Assembly: GCA_020435885.1 (NCBI GenBank)
Contig: JAGQYU010000035.1
Coordinates: 1-8,261 of the forward strand
Length of the DNA stretch: 8,261 nucleotides
Direction: 5' to 3'
Origin: Flavobacteriaceae bacterium
Lineage (GTDB): Bacteria > Bacteroidota > Bacteroidia > Flavobacteriales > Flavobacteriaceae
Part shown: piece by piece, positions 6,365 to 8,261 of the stretch
Layout: each line of letters begins with the position of its first letter
Numbering within the stretch: the first letter of the stretch is position 1
Notes under the pieces: generated by a model
What the model was told of the DNA's origin: nothing
Database searches by the model: none
What the model saw: the letters and a program-made list of their open reading frames with translations, nothing else
Position numbers and translations under genes: made by a program

Positions 6365-7990
6365 TTATTCCACAGCTTCATCTCCCAACTTTATTGAATT
6401 TATTATTCTATCAGCTATTTTTTCTCCGGCTTCATCATCAATACCATATCCTATGGAAACAGCAAGTGATCCTTCTTTACTTCCTGAAATGATTATCATT
6501 AAGCGACCCGTTTCGTCTTTCTTGGTGATTGGATTATTAAAAATATAATCAGCCTTTACCTTCAACGCTTCTTTACCATTAATTAAAATTTCTTCTTTAT
6601 CTGTAGAGGTAATAGTAGCTCCCATAGCTGTAATATTTTGTAATGCTCCTTCAACAGCTCCATCTAAACTATAAGTTTCTACTTGATCTGTAAAATGAGT
6701 AGTTACTACACTTATGTAGAAATTACCGATTAGGCTACCGTAATTAAAGGCTGCTGTTTGATCAATCAATTCCTTCAAATGAGCAGGCACCTCTACTTTT
6801 TGAGATTTCAAAATCTTTGGCGTTTCCAATGTTACTGACGGATAACCATATGTACTGGTAAACCAATTGCCTTCTAACAGTTCTTTAGTTTGATGACCAA
6901 TAATATTTTCTTTAGCAAAATCAATTCCTTTATACACCAAAACTCCTACAATGGTTACAAAAGTTAATACAAAAACTAATAAAGCAGTAATGACAATCCT
7001 CTTCGTACTCCATTTTTTCTTCTGAACTATTTTTTTAACCTCAACTAATTGATCTCCTGTAGTTCCTTCTGTTAGCTGATCTTCTGAAATTTGAGGAACT
7101 GTATTCTTAATTTCATCAACTACAATACTTGCATCAGTTCTATGCAATTCTATTTCATTAATAAGCGGTTTGTATTTGGCAAACTTAACAAGATCTGCTT
7201 CTTTCAGTAATTTTTGTAGCTTATCAACGGTTTCTTTTGGCAGTTTTAATGATCCTGAACTATTAAAATCTGTGATAGATTCTATAAGTTCATCAGTAGT
7301 TGATTCTAATGCAGGGACTTTCAATTCTCGTTCAATATAATTACGGACGATCTCTGTCAGTTCCACATAAAACTCTTTGATCTTGTTATGCTGCCATAAT
7401 TGTTTTTTATCCAGCTCTTTTAATTGTTGCAATGCCAGTTGATAAGGTGGAATTCTAGCAATAATCTCTTCTGGTGTTTTCTTTTTGCGAAGCACAAAAT
7501 AGAGTATAATGGCCAATAAAGCTAAAATGCCTAATATCCACCATAAATACGATTTAAAATCATCAAAAGTATAAGGCTCTTTATGAATTGCCTTGATAGG
7601 GTACATTTTTTGTTTTAAGGTGTCTACTGCAACAGTGGCAACGTCTATTCGGATAGAATCTGTAAAATACGGCTGATTCCATATAAAAACGGACTGTTTT
7701 GGAATTACATAACTACCGCTGTCAAAACTGGTGAGTTTATATTTCTTAACTAGACGATTTTTTAATGTATCAATATTTAAAGATTCTACTACTTCAATAT
7801 GCCCAAGGCTGTCTAGTTGCAACTCAGGGAAAATAACGCCTGTCTCTGCCTGCTCTACAGTTATTTCATAATTGATCTGCTCACCAATCCGTATTTTAGT
7901 AGTATCTGCTTTAGCAGTAACTTTTGGCTGGTTTTGAGCAATAGCTGTAAATCCGATGCATAAAAAAATATGTAGGAAAATCTTTTTCAT
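6365..7990 (-). CDS. BatD-like two-span membrane protein with extra periplasmic C-terminal domain
   Basis: 541 residues, no established name known to me. Order: signal peptide (1-19, ending IAQ); a BatD-like beta domain at about 20-125 (VTAKADTTKIRIGEQINYEITV, later GSYVIPKQSVF, the G-x-h-x-I-P signature); membrane span 148-168 followed by RKKK; a cytoplasmic helical domain at about 180-295; a low-complexity connector to 325; KKKWSTKR and a second span 331-353; and a C-terminal domain at about 366-535. Basic residues on both cytoplasmic edges support a periplasm-cytoplasm-periplasm layout. The helical domain resembles the BatD tail (FYVELTEIVRNYIERELKV against FYVALEKALHNYLKAKLHV). The last domain (GYPSVTLETP, INGKEALKVKADYIF, GRLMIIISGSKEGSLAVSIGYG, then KIADRIINSIKL) suggests a Mog1/PsbP/DcrB-type fold; that is inference. 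Its ATG overlaps the DUF58 stop (ATGA) and has GAGGAG 7 nt upstream. Probably a Bat complex member. Confidence 0.8.
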   Translation of the reverse strand: MKKIFLHIFLCIGFTAIAQNQPKVTAKADTTKIRIGEQINYEITVEQAETGVIFPELQLDSLGHIEVVESLNIDTLKNRLVKKYKLTSFDSGSYVIPKQSVFIWNQPYFTDSIRIDVATVAVDTLKQKMYPIKAIHKEPYTFDDFKSYLWWILGILALLAIILYFVLRKKKTPEEIIARIPPYQLALQQLKELDKKQLWQHNKIKEFYVELTEIVRNYIERELKVPALESTTDELIESITDFNSSGSLKLPKETVDKLQKLLKEADLVKFAKYKPLINEIELHRTDASIVVDEIKNTVPQISEDQLTEGTTGDQLVEVKKIVQKKKWSTKRIVITALLVFVLTFVTIVGVLVYKGIDFAKENIIGHQTKELLEGNWFTSTYGYPSVTLETPKILKSQKVEVPAHLKELIDQTAAFNYGSLIGNFYISVVTTHFTDQVETYSLDGAVEGALQNITAMGATITSTDKEEILINGKEALKVKADYIFNNPITKKDETGRLMIIISGSKEGSLAVSIGYGIDDEAGEKIADRIINSIKLGDEAVE

Positions 7991-8261
7991 CTCTTAGCTC
8001 CTCTTCGTTTAAAATATCCTAATAATTTTTTTACATAACTATCTTCCACCTGCATATGAATAGTTCCAGACCCACTTCTGGTAAAAACATTTTCAAAATA
8101 ATCTACATGTTGCAGATAATGTGCTTTATAAGCTGTTCTTACTTTGCTTGAATTTGTGTTAACCAACACTGTTTCGCCGGTTTCTTCATCCAACATAGGT
8201 ACAATCCCCAGTTTTGGGAGGCTCACTTCATACTTATCGTAAATTCTTATTCCGGTAACAT
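7987..8261 (-). CDS. DUF58-family protein, C-terminal 90 codons (start outside window)
   Basis: The frame is open to the right edge and ends in TGA, giving 90 complete codons. The visible part starts VTGIRIYDKYEVSLPKLGIVPMLDEETGETVLVNT, which fits the end of the DUF58 VWA-like fold: the D-x-x-E-x-x-LP-x-x-Gh-x-x-x-D-E-TGE pattern is highly characteristic. A shorter reading from GTG at 8226 is not the true start, because the preceding codons (IRIYDKYE) belong to the conserved motif. Complete DUF58 proteins in these operons are about 280-300 residues, so roughly 200 residues are missing. In Bat operons DUF58 follows moxR and is thought to be its cytoplasmic partner; that gene would lie just beyond the window. 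The stop overlaps the next gene as ATGA. Confidence 0.9.
   Translation of the reverse strand, partial: VTGIRIYDKYEVSLPKLGIVPMLDEETGETVLVNTNSSKVRTAYKAHYLQHVDYFENVFTRSGSGTIHMQVEDSYVKKLLGYFKRRGAKR
7998..8003 (-). promoter_or_regulatory. Shine-Dalgarno GAGGAG for the 541-residue BatD-like gene
   Basis: GAGGAG on the minus strand, 7 nt before the ATG at 7990 and inside the last codons of the DUF58 gene (RRGAKR). Together with the 4-nt ATGA overlap it fixes this start and points to re-initiation coupled to translation of the DUF58 protein. Confidence 0.6.

Noticed and set aside
6364..6381. BatA start at ATG 6381, with a GGGAG directly before it.
   Set aside because: The GGGAG touches the ATG with no spacer, the overlap with the upstream gene would be 17 nt, and the conserved BatA N-terminus begins at the ATG at 6363.
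6365..7990. Possibility that the 541-residue protein is two genes joined by an error, since its halves look unrelated.
   Set aside because: The frame is continuous, the basic flanks of both spans fit one coherent topology, and no start with a ribosome site is seen near the join.
7987..8226. A 79-residue stand-alone small gene starting at GTG 8226.
   Set aside because: The frame stays open to the window edge, and the residues before the GTG (IRIYDKYE) belong to the DUF58 motif, so this is the tail of a larger gene.

Overview
The window comes from a low-GC member of the Bacteroidota, most likely a flavobacterium. This is judged from AT-rich DNA, exported proteins whose signal peptides all end in -AQ, few Shine-Dalgarno sequences, and above all an almost complete Bacteroidota-type Bat ('Bacteroides aerotolerance') operon. 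No database search was possible. Assignments rest on motifs and on remembered family architecture.

Layout. Positions 1-999 are read on the plus strand: the end of a small cupin protein, then a class I methyltransferase-like protein 10 bp later. Positions 1001-8261 are read on the minus strand as one tightly packed gene train, in transcription order: the end of a DUF58 protein (cut by the right edge), a 541-residue BatD-like two-membrane-span protein, batA, batB, batC, batD and batE. Every junction in the train is an overlap of 1 or 4 nt or a gap of at most 4 nt, so one polycistronic message with translational coupling is very likely. The moxR ATPase gene that normally heads such operons would lie beyond position 8261, and no promoter for the train is inside the window. 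The two gene groups converge with only 1 bp between their stop codons.

How the genes fit together. In the usual picture a cytoplasmic MoxR AAA+ ATPase and a DUF58 protein act with membrane-anchored von Willebrand A (VWA) proteins. Here BatA and BatB carry intact metal-binding (MIDAS) residues on domains predicted to face the periplasm. BatC (TPR plus a D/N/Q/K-rich linker), BatD (beta-sandwich repeats plus a cytoplasmic helical tail) and BatE (TPR, two membrane spans, SH3b) add protein-binding surfaces. The exact function remains unsettled: aerotolerance was the original phenotype in Bacteroides fragilis, while envelope-stress or chaperone-like roles have been suggested elsewhere.

The least explained item is the 541-residue protein between DUF58 and batA. 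Its first half is a compact BatD-like module, including a cytoplasmic helical domain visibly related to the tail of BatD itself. Its second half adds another membrane span and a periplasmic domain that looks like the Mog1/PsbP/DcrB fold. There are no RNA genes, CRISPR arrays, insertion sequences or gene-free stretches over 300 bp.
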